Origin: Bettongia penicillata ogilbyi
Lineage: Eukaryota > Chordata > Mammalia > Diprotodontia > Potoroidae
Assembly (NCBI GenBank): GCA_023548195.1
Contig: JAJHZJ010000311.1
Span: forward strand, 4,549,919-4,613,918
Direction: 5' to 3'
Length of the DNA: 64,000 nucleotides
The notes under the pieces were generated by a model. That model did not search any database. It saw only the letters and a list, made by a program, of their open reading frames with translations, and was not told the DNA's origin. Both the position numbers and the translations under genes were made by a program. Of the stretch, positions 18,481 through 29,954 are shown in pieces (positions within the stretch are counted from its first letter, which is position 1; each line of letters begins with the position of its first letter).

Positions 18481-18960
18481 AGCTCAAATTCCTCCAACGA
18501 TGGGTAATTCATTACTTCCTGAGACAGTCCTTTCCATTGTCTGGCTCTAAAAAAAAAAAAATCTCCCTTATAACGAGCTGAAATCTCTCTCCCTGAAATA
18601 TGCACCAATTGATTCTAATACTGCCCTCTGGATCAAGCAAAAAAAAAAAATTTAAATCCTCTTCCAAATGTTAGGTAACTCTTCAAATATTTGATGACAT
18701 TTATATTGTCCCTTTCCCAGTGTTCTCCAGGCTAAATATTGCTACCTTCCCTTACCAGCCCTTGATAAGAAACGCTTGTGAGCCATCTTACAGGGCTATT
18801 CACTCTAGCTTGTCAATGTCCCACCTACAATGTGGTACTCTGAACTGAGCACCATGTCCCAGATAAGCATTATCTAACCAGGACAGAGGATCTCCAGACT
18901 ACCACTCTCCTCATTCTGGATGCTAGGGTTATGTTTTACTCCTGGGTTTTGTCTTTATAT
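18480..18960 (-). repeat. CR1/L3 LINE fragment, part 1
   Basis: Antisense CR1/L3: TTCCTCCAACGATGGGTAAT, CTGCCCTCTGGATCAAGCA, CTTGTCAATGTCCCACC, GGTACTCTGAACTGAGCACC. It is the same family as 28460-28870 and continues at 19230. Confidence 0.75.
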
Positions 18961-18982
18961 CACAGTCATTTTCCACCCACCT

Positions 18983-19225
18983 CCTCCAGAATGAACTTTC
19001 CCTTATGACAAAGAAAACAATTCAGCACAAACAACTGATGTCGAGACCATGCCTGACAATATATACAGTATTCTTTCTGCCTAGTAGTCCCCTACCTTTC
19101 CATCACAATGAAAGAGATGTGTTTCATTATCTGGTCTTCAGGACCTCCACTGGTTTTTCCATTCCTAAGAATCCCATTTCCTTTTAGAGATCTTTTCCTC
19201 TACATTGTTGTAGTCATTTTGTGAC
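18983..19225 (-). repeat. Old LINE fragment nested in CR1/L3
   Basis: CCTTATGACAAAGAAAACAA, TTCAGCACAAACAACTGATG, CCTGACAATATATACAGTAT and CATTGTTGTAGTCATTTTGT match the LINE family seen at 6500-7030. It separates two halves of one CR1/L3 relic. Confidence 0.5.
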
Positions 19226-19229
19226 ATTC

Positions 19230-19520
19230 ATTCTTTTGGATACTGTGTTACACTGTTGAGTTTGCAGTTCATCATAACCCTAGGTTGGTTGGTGTAGCTT
19301 TTTTTTCCCCATATGAGCTGCTGTAAAGTCACATCTTCACTCATCTATTGTTGCAGTTGATTTTTTAACCTAAGTGAAGGTCTTCACATATGTCCTTCCA
19401 TTAAATTTCATACTCTGAGATTCATTTTATCAATTTAGCCTGTCAAAATTTTTTAAAATCTTGCTTCTATTTTCAATACATTAGCTTTCCTTACCAGCTT
19501 TTTTTTAAGCAAAAATTAAG
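19230..19520 (-). repeat. CR1/L3 LINE fragment, part 2
   Basis: TGTGTTACACTGTTGAGTTT, CATATGAGCTGCTGTAAAGT, then TTAAATTTCATACTCTGAGA and TAGCCTGTCAAAATTTTTT follow the antisense CR1/L3 order after part 1. Confidence 0.7.
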
Positions 19521-19529
19521 CTTAGGTCA

Positions 19530-20430
19530 ACATCTTACACTATAGTCCACAATAAATTCAAAAGGAATATACAACTTGAATATTAAAGATCATATCATAA
19601 AAACAATGAAAATCACATACCTTTCACAGCTATGGGGAGGAGATGTGGTCTTAACCAAACAATGGATAGAGACAAATACAAAAAACTAAAATAGATAATT
19701 TTGATTGCATGAAACTGAAAAGTTTCTAGAAGGGTAGCAGTTGAAAGGGGAAAGTATCTTTCTATAAAATTTCTCAGATAAAGGTTTGGTATCCAAGATA
19801 CATGGACAAGTTAGAGAAATACATAAGACCAAGAGCTATTCCCCAATAGTTAAATGGTCAAAGGATATTAATAGTTCTAAAAGAACTGCAAACTATTAAC
19901 ACCATATAAAAAATACTCCAAATCATTAATAATAAGAGAAACATAAATCAAAGGAACCCAAGATTAAACCTCACATCCAAAAAATCGGCAAAGATAACAA
20001 ACTATAAGAGTAGTCAACGTTGGAGAGGTTGTAGGAAGATACAGGCACACTAATGCATTATTGGTGGAGCTGTGAAGCAATGCAATCATTTTGGCACACA
20101 ATTTTGAAACATGAAAATAAGGTTACTTATATGTATACAACTAAGATCCATACCCTTTGACCCAGAGATTCTATTACTAGGCACATATTTGAGTTCATTG
20201 ATAAAGAGAAAGTCTTCATAGACCCCAAAATATTTATTGAAGCCCTTTTTGTAGGAGCAAAGAAGTGGAAACAAAGTAAATGCCCTTTGATTGGGGAGTA
20301 ACTAATCAAATCATGGTACATGAAGGTAATGTAATGTTATTATGCTCTAAGAAACAATTATCTAGAAATGAATAGCCTTACATGAATTGATGCAAAATAA
20401 AATAAGCTGAGCAACTGAGTCAAGGTGTGT

Positions 20431-20479
<49 letters not shown>

Positions 20480-20634
20480 CTAGTGGAGGAAGACAACATG
20501 CAAATAACTATGTAGGAACAACTTGTATGCAGGATAAACTGGAAATGATCAATAGGGGGAAGTAACTGGTGGGAAACAAAGGCGATGTAAAAATAAAAGG
20601 TAACCATAAAACAATAAAATTTAGTTCTTTAAAA
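19530..20634 (+). repeat. L1, 5'-truncated (ORF2 C-terminus and 3'UTR)
   Basis: The sense order matches L1 ORF2 C-terminal sequence: ATTGGTGGAGCTGTGAAGC (about 20060), CCATACCCTTTGACCC (about 20150), ATTTATTGAAGCCC and GGAAACAAAGTAAATGCCC. A TG microsatellite and A-rich end follow. Many stops: an inactive relic. Confidence 0.8.
20424..20477 (+). repeat. TG dinucleotide microsatellite
   Basis: An almost pure TG tract of about 54 bp in the L1 3'UTR. Confidence 0.95.
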
Positions 20635-20645
20635 AAAGAAATATC

Positions 20646-20807
20646 ATGAAAATGTATTTAATAGGAATGTATGTGTAGAACCTATATAAAATTGTATGCT
20701 GTCTCAGGGAGGGAATTGGGAGCGGGGGGGAAGGAGGAGAAAAGAGGGGGGGAAAGTCCAAGTTATATGGAAGTGACTGTGGAACACTGAAAACAAATTA
20801 AAAAAAA
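20646..20807 (+). repeat. Short L1 3' end inserted in another L1's A-tail
   Basis: The sequence matches the last part of the L1 at 25606-26593 (TAGGAATGTATGTGTAGAAC, then CTGAAAACAAATTAAAA). AAAGAAATATC at 20635-20645 is repeated at 20808-20818. It therefore looks like a separate ~160-bp truncated insertion into the A-run of the preceding L1. Confidence 0.65.
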
Positions 20808-20913
20808 AAAGAAATATCCAAAAATGTTCAATGACTTGCACCAGGTCCCACTTCCAGTAAGTGGCAGAATTGAGATGGGAACCTCTAACAGAAGCAGTAT
20901 AACACAATATAAC

Positions 20914-21170
20914 AGGGCAGCTAGGTGGTCCAGTGGATGGAGCATTGGCCCTAGAGTCAGGAAGATCTGGGTTCAAATCTGTCCTCAGACACTTACTAGC
21001 TATGTGACCCTGGGCAAATCACTTCATCCCTATTTGCTTCAGTTCCTTTTCTGTAAAACAGTGACACACTGGAGAAGGAAATGAAAAACTACTCCAGTCT
21101 CTTTGCCAAGAAAATCCCATGAATAAGTAAATCCATGGGGTTACAAGGAGTCAGACATGACTGAGCAACC
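20914..21170 (+). repeat. Marsupial tRNA-derived SINE nested in MIR
   Basis: GGCAGCTAGGTGGTCCAGTG start, B-box GGTTCAAATC, and RTE-like tail with a small tail duplication. MIR sequence flanks both sides. Confidence 0.9.
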
Positions 21171-21355
21171 AGTGCAATGATAAGCATGTCTTTAGAGTCA
21201 GAGGACCTAGGATCAGATCCCGGCTGTGTCTCAACTTCTCTGGGCCTCAGTTTTCTCACATAAAATGGGATGAAGTAGGGATTGAACCAGATGGCCTTTG
21301 AGATCCTTTCTAACGCCCCCTAAATTCCCTCCAGCTCTAAATCTATGATCATGTG
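21171..21355 (+). repeat. MIR fragment
   Basis: GTCTTTAGAGTCAGAGGACC, CTGGGCCTCAGTTTTCTC, then AGATCCTTTCTAACG: MIR sense. Its 5' part is upstream of the SINE at 20890-20913. Confidence 0.8.
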
Positions 21356-21384
21356 GCTGCTAATCCAGTCACCTCCATCTTTCC

Positions 21385-21645
21385 ATGTTGGCCTTCTTAT
21401 CTTCCTTACCTGACTATAAGTACTATGAAGGCAAGACTCAATTCAGTCTTCACATCTCCCACAGTGCAACGCCTCGTGAAGAGCTGTATTGGAGGCAATA
21501 CATGGTTGTTTAATTGAATTGTGTGATTTCCCTCCCTTATTTAATTATGAACTTCATGAGGGTAGGGATTTTATTTCTTTCCTCTGTAATCTCCCCCTTG
21601 TATCTAGTACAAGGTTAGAATATGGTAGGGGTTTAGAGTTGATTG
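21385..21645 (+). repeat. Two L2 3'-end fragments
   Basis: GACTATAAGTACTATGAAGG (about 21412) and TTATGAACTTCATGAGGGTA (about 21544) each begin an L2-type terminus. The second ends GAGTTGATTGACTG. Confidence 0.65.
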
Positions 21646-21759
21646 ACTGACCAAGACACTAGATAGCAGATCCAATCCCCAGGGATGTGAGTCAACACCC
21701 GAGAAAGGCCTGAGAATAGATGAAACTCCTCATTTCTCACCTGGCTATACCACCTTGGG

Positions 21760-22195
21760 ACTTTTATCGACTTCTCCACCATGCCCCAGGAAGCTCATTA
21801 CTGAGATAACCTCATCATCCTATAAGGTTCTATCATCCTTAGTCCTCCACCTCACTCCTACCTTCAGCCCCTGACAGAAGAGTGGGGCCATGAATTCCAA
21901 ACCTCCATTTAAGGAGAGAACCCAGCTCAAACAACTCATTTTCCACCTCGATACACTTCTTTGGGACTTCTTTGACATAGTTCTCCACCATTCTCCCCAA
22001 TCTTCCCCTGCCCAAGGTACCTTCTCCCCTGCTTGCCTCCCTCCTGCTTTTCAGCTTCCTTTTGTATTTTGTCTTTCCCCCATGACACTGTAAGCATTTT
22101 GAGTCCAGGGACTATCTTTTTCTTTTAGATATGTTTAGCCAGCGCTTAGCAAAGGGCCTGGCACATAGGAGCTTAACTAATGTTCATTGCCTATA
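21760..22195 (+). repeat. L2-like LINE 3' region
   Basis: CTTCTCCACCATGCCCCAGG, GAATTCCAAACCTCCATTTA, CTTTTGTATTTTGTC and CTGGCACATAGGAGCTTAAC. It aligns along its length with 37440-37592 plus 40383-40625, where a HAL1 interrupts the same repeat. Confidence 0.8.
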
Positions 22196-22199
22196 GCCT

Positions 22200-23325
22200 T
22201 TGTATTGCTGACAATAAAGACAAGACTGAAAATTTCTTTAGGCCATGGCAAATCAGGTTTTTATGGGGATTTTAAATCTCATGAACATTTAGGAATTTTC
22301 CTAAACAACCCCCAAATTAAGCATGAAACAGTTACTTAAACAGCCTGACAATAAAGCATAAGGAAGTTCCTTAATCATCCCTATGGAATTAGGGTAGTGG
22401 CCACTGGATAAAGGCAATTGATAATACAAACAGAAGTTCTAATAATGGGAAGGCTGAAGGATCAGCTCCACCCCTGGTAGCCTTTAAAAAAGCAACAGTC
22501 AGCTCTGAAAAAACTTTACTCATTACCCTTTCCTTTTCCTTTACCTATAGAAGAATAAGACAAAGGGCAGGGAAAATTTTCCCATATCCAACCCCCAGCT
22601 TTATTGATTTTGGCATCTAGCCACAGAAACACCTAAGAGCACCCAGGGAGTCCAACTACAGAATCTAATTAAGTAGAGTTGGCAAGAGGAGTTGAGAGTC
22701 CATGACCTAGAGCTAGAGTCTTGTTTAGAGTAGCAGGCCCCAGAGCTGAGTCCAAGTGGTCCTCAGTTATGAGTTTATGTTCCTTCCAAATTTACATAAG
22801 CCAAGATTTTAGCTGATCCTGAAGCTGGATATACTGGAGACACCACAACCAAGCATCAGGACCACACATTTCACTCAAGACTAAGGCCAGGGCATCTAGT
22901 GGAATGACTTAGCCAGCAGAAATGCCATGTCCCATAAGGAAAAGTGCAAGGACATCCCAAGAAGACATTAGGGCAACCAGTAATTCTGGAGATACAACTT
23001 GTCTTAATAACATACATTCATCATGTGGATGTGCCTTCCACTTGTCAACTCTATGGGCATCCAATCTTCCTACTAACTCAGTGTGTGTTTATGGAAGAGT
23101 ATACCCCACAAGTATGGGGGAGGGGGTGTTTTGTTGCTTTTTCTTAGCATGATATTCCAGTAAGTGCCTTTGCTTTGAGTTGTATCCTCAGGCTGAAGGT
23201 AAATAATATATTGGTGGGGGCTCATGAGCTATGGTTTTAGGAATACAGAACCACAGTAGTTATACCTGGGGGCCCAGCCTGCAAGTGTAAGTTTGGGGGG
23301 ATTGCCCCAAAGAGTACTACATATG
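22200..23325. other. Repeat-poor stretch, no gene recognised
   Basis: About 1.1 kb without a repeat I can name. Two short overlapping open frames (22922-23152 and 22944-23147) have no recognisable domain. Confidence 0.4.
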
Positions 23326-23329
23326 TGTG

Positions 23330-23620
23330 ACAGAATCATAGCATTTTTTAACTGAAAGGAACCTCAAAAGTCATCTAGTTCAACCCATAACTAAAGCATG
23401 AATTGACGTCTATGAGATGCTCATGACCCCTTGATTATTCAGTTTTAACTTAATGACTTGGAGGGAATTTTTTATCCACCAAAGCAGTCAGTTCTATTTT
23501 TGGATTAGTCTAATTGCTAATAAGATGTTCCCTTTAATTTTGGCCCAGACCTGTGACTTCGCTGACTCACGGAATTCCTATGAGGAAATTCCCTTTATCT
23601 ATGCTTCTATAACTTGGTCT
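23330..23620 (-). repeat. CR1/L3 3'-end fragment
   Basis: ACAGAATCATAGCATTTTTT, GAAAGGAACCTCAAAAGTCA and CAACCCATAACTAAAGCATG are the antisense CR1/L3 terminus. TTCTATTTTTGGATTAGTCT follows in order. Confidence 0.7.
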
Positions 23621-23639
23621 TAGAGAGTTGCCTAAGGGC

Positions 23640-24200
23640 TAAAGGATTTGCCCAGGGGCACTCAGCCTACATGTCAGAGATCTTCCTAAGAAGGCCAACT
23701 CTCTATGTCCAAGCCATGCTTCAATGTGCCTCCCTGTATTCCACATACAGGAATATTCCTCATTTTTCATTTGGTCTAACTTCTCATCTTTCTTGAAGGC
23801 AAAGTGATATGATTGGATATGAAGTAACAATAAATCAAATTAACAAACTTTGGAGGGCTACAGATTGCAGAGGACATACAAGAAATTCCTTTGTAAGGAT
23901 CTTATAATGAAATGTGGAAGATAAGGGTATATCTATGTAAGCATATCATAAAAGGAAATGATGCAGTGGTGGTCTGGCTGAACCAGGAAGAGATCATCCC
24001 CTCTTCCAACCTAGTCTGGGAAGGTTCCTTAAAGGAAATCATGGACTGTGTCTGGAAGGAAGAGAAGGAAGTTCTCCTCCTCCTTGGGGATGATATTTGA
24101 GAATCATAAGCATTTTCCATGAGCAAAGTGTCTATTTCTTTTTTTGTGATTCTCTCATTTTCATAGAATTCTAGGACGGGAAGAAAATGAGGCCAAAGGA
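23640..24200. other. No recognised feature
   Basis: Mixed sequence. A minus-strand 100-codon open frame (23902-24204) looks like chance. Confidence 0.4.
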
Positions 24201-24204
24201 TCAA

Positions 24205-24400
24205 AAATTGAGGACCTTGGAGATCATCTATTCCAAGCTCCTCATTTTATAGATGAGAAACCAATGGCCAAGTGGCTTAAGTCACTTGCCAGAGGTCACA
24301 GGAAGTTAGCATGGGCAAGGAGGAATCCGACCCCAAATCCTCTGACTCCAGATTTAGAACTCTTAGAGTTCTTTCCACTCTACCTCTTTGTAAGATAGTC
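24205..24400 (-). repeat. MIR fragment
   Basis: TTGGAGATCATCTATTCCAA, TTTTATAGATGAGAAACC and CAGAGGTCACAGGAAGTTAG: antisense MIR. Confidence 0.75.
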
Positions 24401-24715
24401 ATCTCCCTGTCCCCAGAAGAGACTCCTTTACAAGGCCATTATCACAAATGTATTTCATACGCACCAAGTTCTTTTGAAGTTATTTAAATGGTTAAACTCT
24501 AAAAGCAGCTGATGTAGGCAAAAATGAATATACACAAAGGGGTTTGGGGGCAGCTCTCTCAAATGATTGATTAATTGCTTCCTTGGATCTTAGAGCTAGA
24601 CCAAGAGGCCTTCTGAGGAAACTTCCATGGACAGAATTCGAGGAGAATTTAAATATTTGTAGTTTTTCTTGCCTTTCCTTTTAGAGTAATAACTGACATT
24701 CACATAGATTTTAAG
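24401..24715. other. No recognised feature
   Basis: AT-rich sequence with no repeat or gene signal I can name. Confidence 0.4.
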
Positions 24716-24719
24716 ATTT

Positions 24720-25062
24720 ATAACATACTTTGAGGGTAACTGATAGGTCTTAAGCCTGTTGGTGAGTTAGGGGAATGTCTATCCCAAGCATGTGAAGACT
24801 TCCCCGGGTGGAATGAGTGGATGAGAACAATTTGTTCCAATAGCCATGAAGGCAGCTGAAGCAGGTGCTTCAGAGGGACGTTGAAGGCACTAAGGTCGTC
24901 CACTGCATTCCAGGCTATCACCAGTTATCTTAACTTTTGCCTTGCCACTAGACTCTGATGACTCAACTCTGCTTCACGTAAATCTGATTCACCCATGAGT
25001 CAGGACATCATCCTGTGATGTCACTGGTCCTCTTTGAAAATGAAGGACAAACAACCAACAAC
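24720..25062 (+). repeat. RTE-like LINE tail repeat, copy 3
   Basis: Ends CCTCTTTGAAAATGAAGGAC, then a CAAC-rich tail, like 32915-32947. The upstream part (GTGAAGACTTCCCCGG to GTTATCTTAACTTTTGCC) is a further 5' segment not present in copies 1 and 2. Confidence 0.6.
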
Positions 25063-25199
25063 ATGTCCTAGTCAGCACTACTTCTGTAAACACTGCCTCT
25101 TTCTCCTAATAACTCTTTCCAATGCAACCAACTTTTTTTAGTGTGTCTGAATGCCTCCATGTTGCCCTACTTATAATTTTTGAAGCCAGCTTCCAAATC

Positions 25200-25410
25200 A
25201 AGTTAAGCCAACAAGCATTTATTAAGTGCAGGGGATACAAAGTAAAGCCTTTGAATAGTGCTTCATAGATCACATTCTCTCTTCATCTTCACAATAACTC
25301 TAGGAGGTAGGTGCAACAGGTATTGTTCTCCCCGTCTTTGAGTGAGTTTCAAAGAAGTGACTAGGACCATACTTTGAATAGTCTAACACAGCTATAAATG
25401 GACCTTTCTC
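25200..25410 (-). repeat. L2 end and MIR fragments
   Basis: CCAACAAGCATTTATTAAGT is an antisense L2 terminus. TCACATTCTCTCTTCATCTT and AACTCTAGGAGGTAGGTG follow as an antisense MIR-type block. Confidence 0.55.
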
Positions 25411-25555
25411 CTTCAAGGCCAGTCCGGTGCACCCTCTCCTATATCCATTGTCTCTCTACATACCAATTGAGTCTTTTGAGTGTGGAATAACTTTGAGATA
25501 AGCTTTATTTCCTGAAAATATCTTTCTAGAGATATAGTCTAAATTCCAATCAGAG

Positions 25556-25605
25556 GCAGCCTGGTGCAGTATATAGTGCTGAATCTGGCCTTTTAAAGAC
25601 CTAAG
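25556..25605 (+). repeat. SINE 5' part, split by L1
   Basis: GGCAGCCTGGTGCAGTATAT and TCTGGCCTTTTAAAGACC match the 5' end of a tRNA-type SINE. Its continuation starts at 26594 with AAAGACCTGAG. Confidence 0.75.
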
Positions 25606-26593
25606 TACCTCCAATTGATATGGTCAAAGGATAGGAACAGGCAGTTTTCAGAGGAAGAAATTAAATCTATCTATAGTCATATGAAAAATTCTCTAAATCA
25701 CTACTGATTAGAGAGATGCAAATCAAAATATCTCTGAGATACCATATCACACCTATCAGATTGGCTAACATAACAAAACAGGAAGATGATAAATGTTGGA
25801 GAAGATGTGGGAGAGTTGGAACACTAATTCATTGTTGGTGGAGCCGTGAGCTGATCCAATTTTGGAGAGAAATTTGGAACTATGCCCAAAGGGCTATAAA
25901 AATGTGCATACCCTTTGACCCAGCTATATCGCTTCTAGGTCTATATCCCAGAGAGTTCATAAAAAAGGGAAAAAGTCCCACATATACAAAAATATTTATA
26001 GCAGCTCTCTTTGTGGTGGCCAAAAACTGGAAATGAAGAGAATGTCCATTAATTGGGGAATGGTTGAACAAGTTGTGGTATATGAACGTAATGGAATACT
26101 ATTGTGCTATAAGAAATGATGAACAGGAAGACTTCAGAGAGGCTTGGAAAGACTTATATGAACTGATGCTGACTGAAATGAGCAAAACCAGGAGAACATT
26201 ATACACAGTAACAGCCACAGTGTGTAAGGACTGATTTTGATAGACTTAGCCCTTCATAGCAAAGCAAGCCCCTTCCCTTGCATTCCCAAAGGACTCACGA
26301 TGCAAAATACCACCTACAGCCAGAGAAAGAACTACGGAATCAGAATGCAAAATGAAGCAGAATATTTTCTCTTATGTTTTGCTTTGTTTTGGTTTTTCTC
26401 ATGATTTCTCCCATTCATTTAACTCATCTATGCAACATGACTAATGTTAAAATGTATCTAATAAGAATGTATGTGTAGAACACATATAAGATTGCAAGTC
26501 GTCTTGGGGATGGAGGGCAGAGGGAGGGGGAGAAAATTTGGGACTTACGGAAGTGATTGTTGTAAACTGAAAACAAATAAATTAATTTTAAAA
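25606..26593 (+). mobile_element. L1, 5'-truncated, nested in a SINE
   Basis: A ~1-kb L1 3' end. The frame at 25716-26036 is the ORF2 C-terminus, with the cysteine-rich motif CWRRCGRVGTLIHCWW (C-x3-C-x7-H-x1-C spacing visible), then IPFDPAISLLGLYP and IFIAALFVVAKNWK. The 3'UTR ends AAACAAATAAATTAATTTTA. AAAGACCTAAG (25595-25605) and AAAGACCTGAG (26594-26604) form an 11-bp TSD with one mismatch. ORF2 is open over this part, so the insertion is fairly young, but it is dead from truncation. Confidence 0.88.
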
Positions 26594-26820
26594 AAAGACC
26601 TGAGTTCAAATCCATTCTTGGGTATTTACAGACACTGTGGTCATAGGTAAGTTGCTTAACCTCTGTGAGTCACAATTTCCTCATATGTAAAATGATATAA
26701 AATGGGGATGATACTATTTGTAATATTTACTTCCTGGGATTGTTTTGAGGTGCAGAGAAGATCATATACATTAAATACACTGCAATGCTTTAAGTTTTAT
26801 AAAAATGTCAATTATTGCTA
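26594..26820 (+). repeat. SINE 3' part, MIR-type tail
   Basis: AAAGACCTGAGTTCAAATCC resumes the SINE at its B box. It continues with TTAACCTCTGTGAGTCACAA and a MIR-type 3' end. Confidence 0.8.
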
Positions 26821-26826
26821 TGTTGT

Positions 26827-26973
26827 TTTGTTCAGTCATTTTTTAGTCATGTCCAACTCTTTTTGACCCCATTTGGGGTTTTCTTGATAAAGATGTTGGG
26901 GAGGTTTGCCATTTCCTTCTCCAGCCCATTTTACAAATGAGGAAACTGAAACAAACAGGGTTAAGTAACTTGC
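26827..26973 (-). repeat. Marsupial SINE, truncated antisense copy
   Basis: TTCAGTCATTTTTTAGTCAT, GACCCCATTTGGGGTTTTCT and GAGGAAACTGAAAC: the RTE-like 3' half only. Confidence 0.88.
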
Positions 26974-28255
26974 CTCATAGGGAAGGAATATACATAGCAC
27001 CAAAGCACCAAAGACCACTAAGATAGTCATTAAATTTAGGCAGATTGGTGCCAAATGGCTTATATTTGAGGACAGTCCTATGGCATGGCAAATGAGCCAT
27101 TCAGATGAAGAACTAGGCTAGTGTCTCAGTACTAAAGAAAATAACTCAAGGGATCACATGTAGTTGGAAAACATCAGTAAATGGAGTCTCTATTAAATGT
27201 TTCCCTTTTTGTTATCTCCTCTTGCATCCCCCAACCCATTTCCTCCCCACCCCACATACACATATAAAAACCCACTATTTTCTCCTTTTAAGGAAAAGAT
27301 ATAAGGATCAGTTAGCCAGCTGACAATACAGGTGATATCACCATTATACTACACAGCATGATGGGGGATGGGATTTCCCTGCAGCCAAGGAAACATGAAA
27401 CTGCCGTTAGAAACCTCTAGTGGATCTCAAAGCAACAGATGGATTTTGGATTGAGTGTCAGCGCTGGTATTCTCTAGCTCAACAAATGAAGATGGGTTAA
27501 AATGTTTTCTCCATTGCAGTCATCATCAAAGTAAAAATCATGTATCTAGGGTCTACTCTTAGTGGGTGTCACAGGGAACAAGGAAATACTAACAGTGCCT
27601 TTGTCTTCGAGGAAATTAGAAACATATCGTGGAAGTCGGTGTAATCTCATTTCTGTCCCAAACCTGGGTTTATTTTGCAGAGGGACAGTCCTGTACTTAG
27701 TGTGACTTACTGGAGGAAGATGTGATTCCTGATTTGCAGAAAGAATTCTTAGTGCAGTTCCATGTTCCTGTGAAAGGAACAGGAAGGAACATCTTCCAGG
27801 TGAAAGAGTTCAGAGGAATGGTTCAGAGACACATGAGAAGACAGAAAGAACCCATTCAAGGGAGGTCTACTCATAGCAGGCTCTGGAACCTCAAGCTCTG
27901 GAAGCCAAAGAAAGTGATGGGACTACTTCCATACATGCCCATGGCTCCAAGGGCTACAGTTTGCCATTCAAATTTCTCTCAATTGCCTTCCTAGAGGTTC
28001 CTTTCTCCATGTGTGCCCCCAAAATCTCTCTCTGAAATCTCTCACCCTGAAGCCTCTACATTGAAACTGATGTCTCTTACGCAAGTATACTATATTGTTG
28101 TCAGTATGACCTCTGTCAATCAGGAGTCACCTTCCTTATGCAACAGAGAGCACAGAGCTATCCTTCCACAAAACTGCCCAGACTTGCACAGAAGCAGGAT
28201 GAAACACAGAAGAGGATTATACAAAACTGAACAAATACCTCTATACACAGAGTAA
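26974..28255. other. Repeat-poor stretch, no gene recognised
   Basis: About 1.3 kb without a recognisable repeat. The largest open frame (27722-27994, plus, 90 codons) is basic and has no domain I know. Confidence 0.4.
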
Positions 28256-28261
28256 GCATTA

Positions 28262-28371
28262 CTTTTTAAAAAATATTTATTTATTTTTAGTTTTCAACAT
28301 TTGCTTTTATAAAATTTTGAGTTCTAAAATTTCTCCTCCCCACTGGTCCCCCTCCCCAAGATGGCATGCAC
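28262..28371 (-). repeat. HAL1/L1 3' end, 5'-truncated, with TSD
   Basis: AAATATTTATTTATTTTTAG, TTTTATAAAATTTTGAGTTC and TTTCTCCTCCCC match the antisense HAL1 3' terminus at 8150-8225. TAAGCATT flanks both sides (28252-28259 and 28372-28379). Confidence 0.7.
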
Positions 28372-28459
28372 ATAAGCATTTCTATAACTAACATACTGCA
28401 AGAGTACAGACACAGCTGGGATGGTGACCAAGGGGAGAAGCATGGCTCAAATTAAATCA

Positions 28460-28870
28460 TAACTTTTCACAGAATCTCTCTGTAGGAAGGAACCTCAGAA
28501 GGCATCCAATCTAATCAGAACAGGAACTTCCTGTACAAAGTGACCAACCAGTATCCAACCATCACTCCAAGACCTCTGATAAGAGGGAATCCATGGCTGT
28601 CTGTTGCCTTTTGGGATAATTCTAATTGCTGGAAAGTTTATTTATGCATCAGACCTAAATTTGCTTCTCCTTGATTTCCATCCATTGATCCTGGTTCTGT
28701 CCTCTGAAAGTGAGTAAAATAAACATATTCTTTCTCCTACATGAAGGATCTTCAAATACTTAAAGAAAGCTATCATGCTCCTCACTAAACCTTCTCCTCT
28801 CCAGACTAAATGTTCTCTGGCAGGTCAGATTTTTGGATTAATCCAGTCCAGCTCTTCCTCTGACACTTAG
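28460..28870 (-). repeat. CR1/L3 3' region
   Basis: TTCACAGAATCTCTCTGTAG, GGAACCTCAGAAGGCATCC, CATCACTCCAAGACCTCTGA, GATCCTGGTTCTGTCCTCTG and CTTCTCCTCTCCAGACTAAA follow the antisense CR1/L3 order. Confidence 0.8.
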
Positions 28871-28959
28871 CACAAATGGATTGGCTGAGTTGTGATACTT
28901 GTTATCTATAACCACTAATTTGATAATAACTGTGGCTGCTTTGTATTATTATTTTTATT

Positions 28960-29045
28960 TTTTTGGTTAATGTATTTTCCCTCTTTGTAGAATATAATCT
29001 CCTTGACAACAGGGACCATGTTTCATAGAATAATACTGTTATCCC
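28960..29045 (+). repeat. L2 3'-end fragment
   Basis: TAGAATATAATCTCCTTGAC, then AACAGGGACCATGTTTCATA. Confidence 0.6.
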
Positions 29046-29344
29046 TTCCGCATCATGAGTTTCCCTATCACGATGTATTAGGGGTCGACATAAGAAATTA
29101 AATGGGAATTTTGGGGGAGTTTTGTGGAAGCCAGGGATGGCAGGTGAAGGCTAGCAGATGACACAGAAAAAGCTTAGAAACTCAGAAATACATAAATATA
29201 TGTATAACATTGTATAATATCAACATTTTATCATTCAATACAATAATAATTCCAACCTTCTATGGTACAACGCGAGAGCCAAAAAATGTTATGCGGATTT
29301 TCAAGATTATGGGGGTGCTGTGCCCCTAACCCCCATGAGGTAGA

Positions 29345-29645
29345 AGGGATAATTGTAGTGATATTTAGCATTTATATAGTGATTTCAGCGTGTGCACTTA
29401 TACAAACCTTTTGTGGACATACACACAAATACACATTCTGCATAAAATTTACAAAGGACCTTTCCCATAACAATCTTGTGAAGGAGGTCCTATAAGCCAC
29501 ATTTTATGGATAAAGCTGAGACTCAAATAGATGAAGGTCCAGGGACTTGCCCAAAGTCACACAGCTAGTAAGTGTAAGAGCTAGCCATTCCCAGACCTCT
29601 TGATTCCAATCTAGCATTCATTCCATTGACCACACTTCCTCTGTC
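29345..29645 (-). repeat. MIR-type SINE, antisense
   Basis: TTAGCATTTATATAGTGATT, CATTTTATGGATAAAGCTGA and CCAAAGTCACACAGCTAGTA, then GACCTCTTGATTCCAATC. Confidence 0.8.
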
Positions 29646-29764
29646 TCTATAGTGTGGTTTACACAGGGTATGTGTAGCTCTCTGAAATCCTTGGGTAACA
29701 AGAATCATTCTGCAGAGCGAATTTTTCCCAATAGCTAAGAATTTACTTTTTAAAAGAACCAAAG

Positions 29765-29900
29765 ATTTTTTTGAATTTTTTATTGATATAGTTTGCTTAC
29801 TATGAGCACCTCCCAATGACTCTTCTCCATAGTATCCTCCCTTAGAGTATAAAAAAAAAAGAAAGAAAGAAAAGTTAAGCAAAACATTCTAATACAGTGG
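29765..29900 (-). repeat. Old LINE 3' end
   Basis: GAATTTTTTATTGATATAGT, a pyrimidine block, then AAAGTTAAGCAAAACATTCT: the shared core of the LINE at 6500-7030. Confidence 0.5.
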
Positions 29901-29954
29901 TTGCACCTGGCAGAGTAGGTCGCATTTCCCACCTGTGGTATACCACCTCTCTAC

